Assembly: GCA_023136145.1 (NCBI GenBank)
Contig: JAGLRU010000140.1
Span: 1-7,629 of the forward strand
Direction of reading: 5' to 3'
Length of the DNA: 7,629 nucleotides
Source of the DNA: Alphaproteobacteria bacterium
Lineage (GTDB): Bacteria > Pseudomonadota > Alphaproteobacteria > Micavibrionales > UBA2020
In this document: piece after piece, positions 1 through 6,104 of the stretch
How positions within the stretch are numbered: the stretch's first letter is position 1
Layout: each line of letters opens with the position of its first letter
Program-made: the position numbers and the translations under genes
Notes under the pieces: generated by a model
What the model saw: the letters and a program-made list of their open reading frames with translations, nothing else
Databases searched by the model: none
Told to the model about the DNA's origin: nothing

Positions 1-719
1 AATTGCTTTGTTTTTAGCCCCGTCCAGCGAGATAGAGAATACACTTCACCGTAATAATCCACGGCGACATAGCCGCGCCGATTCCCACGAGCAAGGATAT
101 AACCGTTTTCTTTTAAAGCTTGCGTAAAAGCGTTGCGACTGTCTGATACTGCCCAGCATTCTTGAAATGCAGCCTTTGTAAGCTTGGGGTTTTCACCAAT
201 CCGTTTGGCTTGTTGCCACTCTGCAAGAGAGTAATTAGTCGGATCACGTTCTCGTGCATCTCGTAGACCATCCGGCATTTTCCAGCCGTAATCAAAATAA
301 AGCTGTTTTGAAACGTCCCGTAATTTCATCTTGTAATACGGCAGGTTTATTGCTTTCAATTCTTCTGCATTAATACGCGACCACACCGCATGGCAATGTC
401 GCCGTCCTTCCTTTTCATGAAAAACAATAACGCGCGGTTGTCCTGTTAATCCGGTTTTTTCTTCAATGGCCGTCAATGCCTTTTCAAAATATTCTACCGG
501 CGTATTTTCCCTTTGCGGTGGATTCAGTGATACCGAAAACATGAATTGTTTGCATTTCGTACCTCGGCTCATGGCATGAATTTCTTTCAAAGCACCATGC
601 AGATCATCCACTATAAATCCACTGATTTCATGGATTTCTACATGCTCGTTTTCTTCGGTTTTTAACAAATGCGCCGCCAGTTGCGTTGCTCCGCCGCGTT
701 GAGAACCTTTCAAAATCAT
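1..719 (-). CDS. Relaxase / mobilization nuclease, N-terminal 239 residues (3' end outside window)
   Basis: Likely DNA strand transferase that nicks at an origin of transfer and pilots a single strand into a recipient during mobilization. I translated the minus strand from the ATG at 717-719; the frame is open to the window edge, so the C-terminus is missing. A His-rich metal-binding motif is visible: H101-E102, then H108-C-H110, followed by W113-S-R. This resembles motif III (HxH) of the relaxase/mobilization nuclease family (Pfam PF03432 type). The N-terminus begins MILKGSQRGG and has no tyrosine before Y77; H17 lies about where family members usually carry the catalytic Tyr. The start is supported by a strong GGAGG seven bases upstream and by an ATGA overlap with the mobC stop, which indicates a two-gene operon and translational coupling. 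Family assignment is confident from motif and neighbour; the exact MOB class is not. Confidence 0.85.
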   Translation of the reverse strand, partial: MILKGSQRGGATQLAAHLLKTEENEHVEIHEISGFIVDDLHGALKEIHAMSRGTKCKQFMFSVSLNPPQRENTPVEYFEKALTAIEEKTGLTGQPRVIVFHEKEGRRHCHAVWSRINAEELKAINLPYYKMKLRDVSKQLYFDYGWKMPDGLRDARERDPTNYSLAEWQQAKRIGENPKLTKAAFQECWAVSDSRNAFTQALKENGYILARGNRRGYVAVDYYGEVYSLSRWTGLKTKQ

Positions 720-1105
720 GAACGATCCTCCACATTTAAACCCAATGCTTTGAACAAGGCATCACGCATTTCCAAAACAGCTTTGCAAGCGTCCTGAATT
801 ATTTTTTCTGTTTCATCTGGAATAATCATGGAACCGCTATTCACGGCTTTTGCAATTTGGTTGAGATTATTGGCAATCCGAGATTGTCCCAACATTGCCA
901 AAATTTTAGCTAATGGTTTGTGATCTTTAACGGGATGGCGGTTTCGTGTGTGGAGTTTTTTAACTGTGCTGTCAAACAATCGTGAACGAATATATTCCGC
1001 CAATGGTGAGCCACCAGCCCAATATTCCAGTTTTGCCCGTTCTTCAAAAGTGAGTTTGAGCGTGAAAGGATAGCGTTTGTTATTTTTGCGTGTGTTTGTT
1101 TTCAT
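716..1105 (-). CDS. mobC: MobC-like relaxosome accessory protein
   Basis: A 129-residue DNA-binding accessory protein expected to sit at oriT and help the relaxase open and nick it. Residues about 12-45 (YPFTLKLTFEERAKLEYWAG and following) look like a ribbon-helix-helix segment. Residues 64-121 hold the MobC signature, with L72-G-Q-S-R-I-A-N-N-L-N-Q-I-A near its start. The length is typical for the family. A ribosome binding site AAGGA (1113-1117) precedes the ATG, and the stop overlaps the relaxase start by four bases. The basic N-terminus (KTNTRKNNKR) fits DNA binding. The family call comes from motif recognition plus the adjacent relaxase. An oriT would be expected nearby, probably in 1106-1200, but I could not identify a nic site. 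Confidence 0.85.
   Translation of the reverse strand: MKTNTRKNNKRYPFTLKLTFEERAKLEYWAGGSPLAEYIRSRLFDSTVKKLHTRNRHPVKDHKPLAKILAMLGQSRIANNLNQIAKAVNSGSMIIPDETEKIIQDACKAVLEMRDALFKALGLNVEDRS
727..731 (-). promoter_or_regulatory. Ribosome binding site of the relaxase gene, inside mobC
   Basis: Read on the minus strand this is GGAGG, seven bases before the ATG at 719. It lies within the last codons of mobC and fixes the relaxase start at the ATGA overlap. Confidence 0.7.
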
Positions 1106-1191
1106 GAGAAAATCCTTAATAAACAGCCCTGCGAAAACAGTGCTCCGCTTTACAAAAACGGGCGTAAGCTTTTTAAGAGCTGCTTGTATTG

Positions 1192-1197
1192 ATTATA
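1192..1197 (-). promoter_or_regulatory. Possible -10 box for the mobC-relaxase operon
   Basis: The minus strand reads a perfect TATAAT here, about 87 bases before the mobC start. No good -35 hexamer lies at the expected spacing; that position falls in the foot of the terminator hairpin. The call rests on the -10 match alone in AT-rich DNA, so it is weak. If real, the transcript has a leader of roughly 80 bases. Confidence 0.3.
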
Positions 1198-1210
1198 AAA
1201 GAGGGGATAT

Positions 1211-1237
1211 AAAAAAGCGGGAGGCAAAGCCTCCCAC
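1211..1237 (-). terminator. Rho-independent terminator, leftward
   Basis: On the minus strand GGGAGGC, a TTT loop and GCCTCCC form a seven-pair GC-rich stem (arms 1229-1235 and 1219-1225), followed by GC and then six T (1216-1211). This is a textbook intrinsic terminator for transcription running leftward. It lies about 35 bases after the stop of the small ORF 1272-1406 and ends the old integrase transcript before the mobC promoter region. On the plus strand no T-run follows, so it should work in one direction only. Confidence 0.8.
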
Positions 1238-1271
1238 GCTAGTATTTATCAGATGAATATAAAAAGAACTG

Positions 1272-1406
1272 TCACAACTCCGGTAACAAACTCGGAGTAG
1301 ATGCAAAGCTTTGCTTGAAAACTTTAGAAGTCCCTTGCAATACAGTCTCCCAATCCGCTAGTGTCTCGAAAAGCTGGTTTAAGCTTGTTCCGCTTAAGCG
1401 CACCAT
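1272..1406 (-). CDS. Hypothetical 44-residue small protein behind the integrase remnant
   Basis: A short leftward ORF beginning MVRLSGTSLNQL and ending in LLPEL, with a TGA at 1272-1274. It lies between the recombinase stop (1443) and the terminator (1211-1237), in the same reading frame as the recombinase. That frame is broken by the recombinase TGA and by a TAA shortly before this ORF. The composition looks protein-like (leucine-spaced amphipathic pattern, single Trp), but I recognise no domain and see no clear Shine-Dalgarno. It may be a real small gene, or the former C-terminal extension of the recombinase or a neighbour that has been cut by stops. Chance occurrence is also possible at this length. 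Confidence 0.3.
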   Translation of the reverse strand: MVRLSGTSLNQLFETLADWETVLQGTSKVFKQSFASTPSLLPEL

Positions 1407-1442
1407 TTCTATCAATTACTTAGCGTGTTTCTCTCTCATTGC

Positions 1443-1604
1443 TCACCTGTGCGTCCGTGACTTTTCTGGAATCTTAGCGGATTTCTGATTTTGACTTTGC
1501 ACTTCGAGAGGGTGCATTTTTGCCAGCAAATCGATAGCAGAACGCAGATTCTTATTACCAGCTTCGATGTATCTCATGGTCGTCTGAACATTTTCATGAG
1601 AGAT
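1443..1604 (-). pseudogene. Tyrosine recombinase (integrase) C-terminal remnant, 5' part lost
   Basis: The minus strand encodes ISHENVQTTMRYIEAG followed by about 37 further residues to a TGA at 1443-1445. The segment matches the end of the catalytic domain of tyrosine recombinases: the His of the [L]GH box (codon 1596-1598), the TTMRY run and the nucleophilic Tyr (codon 1569-1571). Everything N-terminal, including the first catalytic Arg and the core-binding domain, is absent. The frame stops resembling an integrase at about 1604, exactly where an IS3-like terminal sequence begins. The enzyme would have integrated or excised the element carrying mobC and the relaxase; it cannot be active now. 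The tail after the Tyr is longer than usual and polar. Identification is confident from the Y-box, although the fragment is short. Confidence 0.8.
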
Positions 1605-1616
1605 GGTCCCAGAAAT

Positions 1617-1645
1617 TTGTACAGGGAGTTAAGCTACTATATATG
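1617..1645 (+). promoter_or_regulatory. Candidate promoter in the IS end, possibly serving folD
   Basis: TTGTAC (1617-1622) and TATATG (1640-1645) are spaced by 17 bases; TATATA at 1638-1643 is an alternative -10. Transcription would enter the orfA remnant and continue into folD, with no terminator between. The hexamers match the consensus only partly, so this is a suggestion. Confidence 0.3.
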
Positions 1646-1664
1646 ACCAAAGGAGGTCAATAAT

Positions 1665-1856
1665 ATGAGTAGAACGAGAAAAAATCACCCTGTCAATTTT
1701 AAGGCAAAAGTTGCATTATCAGCATTGCGAGAGGATGCTCTGGTTTCAGATTTAGGAATAACAGGCTGACTGAACTTTATTAAGAAGTTACAAAAATCGC
1801 ATAGTAAAAAATGTGATGTTATCGAGAAGAATAAGCGGTTTAATGAGTTAAAATAG
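1665..1856 (+). pseudogene. IS3-family transposase OrfA remnant with in-frame stop
   Basis: A good ribosome binding site (AGGAGG, 1651-1656) precedes an ATG. The first 34 residues begin MSRTRKNHPVNFKAKVALSA, the N-terminal helix-turn-helix region typical of IS3 OrfA proteins (basic start, HP.nFKakVAl.AL). A TGA at 1767-1769 interrupts the frame directly after DLGITG. The same frame then continues, lysine-rich, for 28 codons to a TAG at 1854-1856. The point where homology to the family fades suggests an internal deletion as well as the stop. A TGG-to-TGA change would restore a Trp, which is common at this region of the family (..WKK..L). OrfB is absent. It is non-functional; it may still be transcribed with folD. 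Confidence 0.6.
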
Positions 1857-1866
1857 AAATATCCAA

Positions 1867-2775
1867 ATGACGCATACGGCAGAACGAGAAGAGAAACAGT
1901 CTCAGGCGACTAGAATTGATGGCAAGGCCATTGCTAAAAAGCTGCGGGAGTCCATTGCTTGTCATGTTGATGTTTTGGTCACAGATCATAAGCTTATTCC
2001 GGGGCTGGCGGTTGTTCTTGTCGGTGAAGACCCTGCGAGCGTCATTTATGTGAGCAACAAAAAGAAATCAGCAGCGGAGGCCGGAATTCGCAGCTTCGAG
2101 TATAACCTTTCAAAAGATACTTCGCAGGACGAGCTTTTAAACCTGATACAAAAGCTTAACAAAGAAAAAGAAGTACATGGAATTCTTGTGCAATTACCAT
2201 TACCAAAACATATCGACGCGAATGCGGTTCTTGAAACGATTGATTCGGCGAAGGATGTCGATGGGCTGCATATTGAAAATATAGGTCGTCTTATGGCTGG
2301 AATGCCGGGGCTGGTGCCATGTACTCCTCTTGGGTGTATTGCACTTATCAAAAGCGTCGAAAACAATCTCACCGGACTTCATGCGGTGGTGATAGGTCGC
2401 TCCAATCTAGTCGGGAAGCCGGTGGCGCAGTTGTTGTTGCGCGAAAACTGCACCGTGACGATGGCGCATTCCCGCACGTCAAACCTTCCTCATATCTGCC
2501 GTCAAGCCGATATTCTGGTGGCGGCTGTTGGAAAGGCAAAACTGGTGAAGGGTGATTGGATTAAGCCGGGTGCGATTGTGATTGATGTTGGTATCAATCG
2601 CACCGAAGCTGGCAAAATCATTGGTGATGTTGATTTTGACGATGTATCGAAAGTTGCTGGTTATATTACGCCTGTTCCGGGTGGTGCTGGTCCAATGACG
2701 ATTGCTTGTCTGCTTGGCAACACGGTGATCGCTGCTTGCCGCCAGAATAATCTGACGGTTCCGTCTATTGGGTAG
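1867..2775 (+). CDS. folD: Bifunctional methylenetetrahydrofolate dehydrogenase / methenyltetrahydrofolate cyclohydrolase
   Basis: Cytosolic enzyme interconverting 5,10-methylene-, 5,10-methenyl- and 10-formyl-THF, which feed thymidylate, purine and formyl-Met synthesis. The 302 residues are normal for the family. Visible are the catalytic Y61-xxx-K65 (YVSNK), VHGILVQLPLP (103-113, with Q109), D130-V-D-G, PCTPLG (151-156), and the Rossmann NADP loop GRSNLVGKPVA (177-187). VAAVGK (218-223) and the C-terminal PVPGGAGPMT (269-278) follow. All key residues are present, so it should be active. The N-terminus carries about 14 polar residues (THTAEREEKQSQA) before the usual start of homology at TRIDGKAIA. 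There is no other start codon in frame before a stop at 1849-1851, and no clear Shine-Dalgarno. The gene begins 11 bases after the IS remnant, so its original upstream region appears to have been replaced. Confidence 0.97.
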   Translation: MTHTAEREEKQSQATRIDGKAIAKKLRESIACHVDVLVTDHKLIPGLAVVLVGEDPASVIYVSNKKKSAAEAGIRSFEYNLSKDTSQDELLNLIQKLNKEKEVHGILVQLPLPKHIDANAVLETIDSAKDVDGLHIENIGRLMAGMPGLVPCTPLGCIALIKSVENNLTGLHAVVIGRSNLVGKPVAQLLLRENCTVTMAHSRTSNLPHICRQADILVAAVGKAKLVKGDWIKPGAIVIDVGINRTEAGKIIGDVDFDDVSKVAGYITPVPGGAGPMTIACLLGNTVIAACRQNNLTVPSIG

Positions 2776-2860
2776 GATTTTATAGCTGCGTTAAAATATT
2801 TGTAAGCTATTGGTTAGTATGCAGGTATATTATGAGATCGGTAAAATTCTCAAGTAATAC

Positions 2861-2866
2861 GGAGTG
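2861..2866 (+). promoter_or_regulatory. Ribosome binding site of deoA
   Basis: GGAGTG lies eight bases before the ATG at 2875, supporting that start. The 99-base gap after folD shows no hairpin terminator, so read-through from folD is possible. AT-rich sequence at 2810-2833 could hold a promoter, but the hexamers are poorly spaced. Confidence 0.6.
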
Positions 2867-2874
2867 AATTTAAA

Positions 2875-4197
2875 ATGCTTCCTCAGGAAATTATTCGTAG
2901 GAAACGTGAAGGTCAGAAATTAAGTGCAGACGAGATCAAAGAATTTGTCACTGGCGTAACGAATAAAAGCGTTACCGAAAGTCAGGTGGCGGCGTTCTGC
3001 ATGGCTGTGCTTTTTAAAAAAATGGTCATGGATGAGCGCGTGGCACTCACGTCCGCGATGGCGAAATCTGGTATGGTGATGGACTGGTCGAAAGAGAACC
3101 TTTCGGGACCTGTTCTTGATAAGCATTCCACCGGCGGAATCGGCGATAAAGTTAGCTTGATGCTCGCGCCGATCGTAGCTGCCTGCGGTGGGTTTGTGCC
3201 GATGTTGTCTGGGAGAGGACTAGGGCATACCGGAGGCACACTGGATAAAATGGATTCCATCCCCGGCTACCAGTCGCAGCCGGATATCGCCCTGTTTAAG
3301 AAAGTGGTGCGTGAGACTGGATGTGCTATCATCGGAACAACGCCTGATCTGGCTCCTGCTGACAAGATCGTCTATGCCGTTCGCGATGTGACAGCAACTG
3401 TGGAGTCTCTTGATCTGATTACGGCTTCTAGCCTGTCGAAAAAACTCGCTGCCGGACTGCAAGGGCTGGTGATGGATGTGAAGTTCGGATCTGGTGCCTT
3501 TATGCGTAGATATAATGATGCAAAGGCGTTGGCTGAAAGTATCGTATCTGTTGCTAATGGAGCAGGGCTGCCTACCGTAGGGCTGTTGACAGATATGAAT
3601 CAGGTGCTTGGGCGCAGTGCAGGCAATGCGCTCGAAGTGATGGAAGCTATTGAATATATGAAGGACTGTAATATTGACGATAAGTTGCACGAAGTGACTA
3701 TCGCTCTTACTGCTGAGTTGCTAGTTCTGGGTGGGATCGCTAAAGACATTGCGGAGGCGCGTCAGAAGATTGAAACCGTCCTGAAAAACGGCAAGGCTGC
3801 GGAGTGTTTTGCTCGTATGGTTACAGCGTTGGGAGGGCCTGCCGATCTGATGGATAAGCCGGAGAAATATCTGAAACCGGCACCATTTATAAAAGATTTC
3901 TACCCTGCACAAAAGGATATGGTTTCAGCGTTGGATCTGCGTGCAATCGGGGTCGGTATCATTGAAATGGGCGGGGGGCGCGCTCGTCCTTCTGATGTCA
4001 TTGATCTTTCCGTCGGCCTTGCCAATGTTGCGCAAATCGGAGAAGAAGTGGGGCAGGGCGCAAGGCCACTAGCCACCATACACGCTAAAGATGAAGCGGA
4101 TTTTTTGAATATGAGTCGTGTTTTGATTAATGCGACTAGGGTTGCGGGAGAGGTCAATGCGTCTGGCAAACTTGTTAGAGCGAGAATTTCTGAATGA
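2875..4197 (+). CDS. deoA: Thymidine phosphorylase
   Basis: Catalyses thymidine + phosphate to thymine + 2-deoxyribose 1-phosphate in pyrimidine deoxynucleoside salvage or catabolism, as a cytosolic dimer. At 440 residues it has the length of E. coli DeoA and aligns through its whole length. Hallmarks are DKHSTGGIGDKVS (82-94, with the active-site K83-H84-S85), the family signature SGRGLGHTGGTLDK (112-125), and APADKIVYAVRD with R170. LITASSLSKK (181-190) supplies the thymine-binding Ser and Lys. DVKFGSGAFM (201-210) and the C-terminal GGGRARP stretch belong to the alpha/beta domain. No deoC, deoB or deoD neighbour is present in the window. The stop codon overlaps the start of the next gene, a DMT permease (ATGA), so the two are probably co-translated. 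This hints that the permease acts on a nucleoside-related compound, but that is only contextual. Confidence 0.97.
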   Translation: MLPQEIIRRKREGQKLSADEIKEFVTGVTNKSVTESQVAAFCMAVLFKKMVMDERVALTSAMAKSGMVMDWSKENLSGPVLDKHSTGGIGDKVSLMLAPIVAACGGFVPMLSGRGLGHTGGTLDKMDSIPGYQSQPDIALFKKVVRETGCAIIGTTPDLAPADKIVYAVRDVTATVESLDLITASSLSKKLAAGLQGLVMDVKFGSGAFMRRYNDAKALAESIVSVANGAGLPTVGLLTDMNQVLGRSAGNALEVMEAIEYMKDCNIDDKLHEVTIALTAELLVLGGIAKDIAEARQKIETVLKNGKAAECFARMVTALGGPADLMDKPEKYLKPAPFIKDFYPAQKDMVSALDLRAIGVGIIEMGGGRARPSDVIDLSVGLANVAQIGEEVGQGARPLATIHAKDEADFLNMSRVLINATRVAGEVNASGKLVRARISE

Positions 4198-5099
4198 CAT
4201 CTACCGAACATCAGTCTTATCGTGAAAATGTTATCATCGCTGTTTTGCTGACCTGTGTTGGTCTTGCGTTTTATAGTATCGGCGATGCAGGACTGAAAAT
4301 TATCAGAGCCAGACTTAATTTTGTGCAAGTTATACTAATTGTGAACATTTTTAACATTTTCTTTATGATTGCGTACGGCTGGTTAAGCGAGGGTAAAAAG
4401 GCTTTTTGCACAAAAAAACCCAAGCTGATGTTTCTTAGGGCGGTGATTAACCAGGTAGGAATGATTTGCAGTGTTATTGCCTTTCCACATATGCACCTAA
4501 CAACTTTTTATACGCTGATATTCACCTCTCCGTTTTGGGTGGCGATATTATCGTCTTATTTTCTTAAGGACGCGCTGGGGGTGCGCCGTCTTTTAGTTAT
4601 CCTTTTCGGATTTGCTGTGGTTTTATTTATTTTCCGCCCAGGCGGAGGCATATTTAACATCTGGTCGTTTCTGATTCTTCTGGCTGCTTTTTTTAATGGA
4701 TGCCAATTGGTGGTAATTCGACATATAGGAACTGAAGAAAGCCGACCTTTTATGATTATGTCAGGTTCTGTGATGAGCATTGTGGTTACATACCCTTTTC
4801 TTGGAGATAATTATATTCCACCAACTCTTTATGAATGGGGTCTGTTTCTGATGATGGCAGTAATGGGCTGCATCGCTTTGCTGTGTATCAGTTATGCTAT
4901 TCAAATGGCACCTTCAGCTTCCATCGTTGCGCCTTACCATTATACGCAAATGATCTGGGGGGTACTTTTGGGTTACTGGATATTCAATGAAGTGCCGAGC
5001 ATGGAGATTATAGTTGGATCAATACTGATTATTCTGGCGGGGATATACCTTATTCGCAGTGAAACGCGCGATGCGGTGCTTAAACTAACTAAGGCTTAA
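4194..5099 (+). CDS. DMT-superfamily (EamA-type) permease, copy 1
   Basis: Inner-membrane transporter of the drug/metabolite superfamily, with two EamA repeats of about five helices each and substrate unknown. The 301 residues are very hydrophobic. Repeat 1 covers about 12-150 and includes the conserved FTSPFWVAILSSYFLKD (110-126), then RRLLVILFGFAVVLFIFRPGG. Repeat 2 covers about 155-290 and ends with APYHYTQMIWGVLLGYWIFN (246-265) and a final helix. Loops are short, with a basic EGKKAFCTKKP segment (66-76) predicted on the cytoplasmic side. The ATG overlaps the deoA stop by four bases. Only a weak purine stretch (GAGCGAGAA) lies upstream, which fits translational coupling rather than independent initiation. 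Family members export amino acids or metabolites or import S-adenosylmethionine; none of these can be assigned here. A paralogue follows directly. Confidence 0.88.
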   Translation: MTSTEHQSYRENVIIAVLLTCVGLAFYSIGDAGLKIIRARLNFVQVILIVNIFNIFFMIAYGWLSEGKKAFCTKKPKLMFLRAVINQVGMICSVIAFPHMHLTTFYTLIFTSPFWVAILSSYFLKDALGVRRLLVILFGFAVVLFIFRPGGGIFNIWSFLILLAAFFNGCQLVVIRHIGTEESRPFMIMSGSVMSIVVTYPFLGDNYIPPTLYEWGLFLMMAVMGCIALLCISYAIQMAPSASIVAPYHYTQMIWGVLLGYWIFNEVPSMEIIVGSILIILAGIYLIRSETRDAVLKLTKA

Positions 5100-5198
5100 T
5101 TAGAGGCTATTCCAGATAACATATAAAAAGTGTTATAAGAAACAGTATGGAACAGAGCAGATTAAATTGGTATAAACAGAAACGCTTAATATAGTATT

Positions 5199-6104
5199 AT
5201 GACATCTACCAAATCTCAGGATTATCGTAAAAATGTTATCATCGCCGTCTTGCTGACTTGTGTCGGTTATGCGTTTTACAATATTGGTGATGCGGGACTG
5301 AAGATAGTCAGGTCTAGACTCCATTTTGCGCAAGTCATGTTGATCTCGAACATTTTAATTTTTTTATTTATGATGACGTATGGCTGGTTTAAGGAGGGTA
5401 AAAAAGCTTTTCGAACAAAAAAACCCCGGCTAATGTTTTTCCGGGCGGCGATTCATCTGGTTAGTATGATGTGCATGATCATTTCCTTTCCGCATGTGCA
5501 ATTGACCACTTTTTATACGTTGATATTCACTTCTCCATTCTGGGTGGCGATATTGTCGTCTTATTTTCTCAAGGATAAGCTTGGAACGCGCCGCATCTTG
5601 GTTATTCTTTTCGGATTCGCTGTTGTTTTATTTATTTTCCATCCCGGCGGAGATACGTTCAATATTTGGTCGTTATTGATTCTTTTGGGCGCATTTACTT
5701 ATGCAGGCCAGATGGTAGTAATACGACATATAGGATCTGGAGAGAGCCGCCCTTTCATGTTTATGTCTGGTGCCGTGATGAGTATCGTGATTGGGTATCT
5801 TCTTCTTGGAGACCATTATATCCCACCAACGCCTTACGAATGGGGGTTATTTGGGATGATAGCGACGGTGGGATGTATTGCATCTTTGTGCATTAGCTAT
5901 GCTTATCAGACAGCACCTTCAGCTTCTATTATTGCGCCTTATCATTATACGCAGATGATCTGGGGGGTGATTCTGGGCTACTGGATATTTAATGAAGTGC
6001 CGAGCATTGAAATCATCATCGGTGCAACACTGATTATCTTGGCGGGAATTTACCTTATCCACAACGAGACGCGTGATGTGGTACTCAAGCCAGGTGAGGC
6101 TTAA
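5199..6104 (+). CDS. DMT-superfamily (EamA-type) permease, copy 2 (tandem paralogue)
   Basis: Same fold and exactly the same length (301 residues) as the preceding permease. The two align without gaps, and by hand count about 226 of 301 positions are identical. Residues 102-120 are identical and 246-269 nearly so. Differences cluster in helices around 45-60, 82-100 and 161-170, which line possible substrate paths. This is a tandem duplication that has diverged, perhaps in substrate preference. The shared MTST start supports the chosen ATG, but no Shine-Dalgarno precedes it. TTGGTA (5167-5172) and TATAGT (5190-5195), 17 bases apart, would start transcription almost at the ATG, allowing a leaderless mRNA; otherwise it is read from the deoA transcript. 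Its TAA overlaps the stop of convergent pgsA. Substrate unknown. Confidence 0.88.
   Translation: MTSTKSQDYRKNVIIAVLLTCVGYAFYNIGDAGLKIVRSRLHFAQVMLISNILIFLFMMTYGWFKEGKKAFRTKKPRLMFFRAAIHLVSMMCMIISFPHVQLTTFYTLIFTSPFWVAILSSYFLKDKLGTRRILVILFGFAVVLFIFHPGGDTFNIWSLLILLGAFTYAGQMVVIRHIGSGESRPFMFMSGAVMSIVIGYLLLGDHYIPPTPYEWGLFGMIATVGCIASLCISYAYQTAPSASIIAPYHYTQMIWGVILGYWIFNEVPSIEIIIGATLIILAGIYLIHNETRDVVLKPGEA

Larger units (their letters stand above)
1604..1856 (+). mobile_element. Remnant of an IS3-family insertion sequence, left end only
   Basis: The segment opens with TGGTCCCAGAAATTTGTACA, which starts TG and looks like an IS3-family terminal repeat. It breaks the integrase gene at that base. An orfA-like frame starts 61 bases in, as is common in this family. 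No matching right-end repeat occurs before folD and there is no orfB (DDE transposase), so most of the element has been deleted. The right boundary is uncertain; I end the feature at the last stop of the orfA frame. A target-site duplication cannot be checked because the other junction is missing. Confidence 0.6.
4194..6104 (+). repeat. Tandem gene duplication (two DMT permease copies)
   Basis: Two 906-base coding units separated by 99 bases, alike over their full length at both DNA and protein level. Similarity begins at the ATG and ends at the stop (both close with GGCTTAA). Neither the 99-base spacer nor the deoA end is duplicated, so the duplication is old enough for the flanks to have been lost. 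Confidence 0.85.

Noticed and set aside
113..295. 60-codon leftward ORF
   Set aside because: It lies in another frame of the same strand inside the relaxase gene, which has the family motifs.
1767..1769. Reading UGA as tryptophan, suggesting a recoded genome
   Set aside because: deoA uses TGA as its stop with a normal C-terminus, and the orfA remnant is broken in other ways, so a nonsense mutation is the simpler reading.
2046..2555. ORFs on both strands within folD
   Set aside because: Shadows of folD, whose frame is fully supported by family motifs.
2810..2833. deoA promoter TTGGTT / TATTAT
   Set aside because: Spacing of about 10-12 bases is too short for a standard promoter.
2920..4328. 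Several long antisense ORFs across deoA and the permease start
   Set aside because: Low-complexity Ser/His/Arg-rich translations opposite strongly conserved genes; no start signals or domains.
5116..5136. ATAACA/TGTTAT hairpin between the two permeases as a terminator
   Set aside because: Only six AT-rich pairs with a nine-base loop and no T-run.
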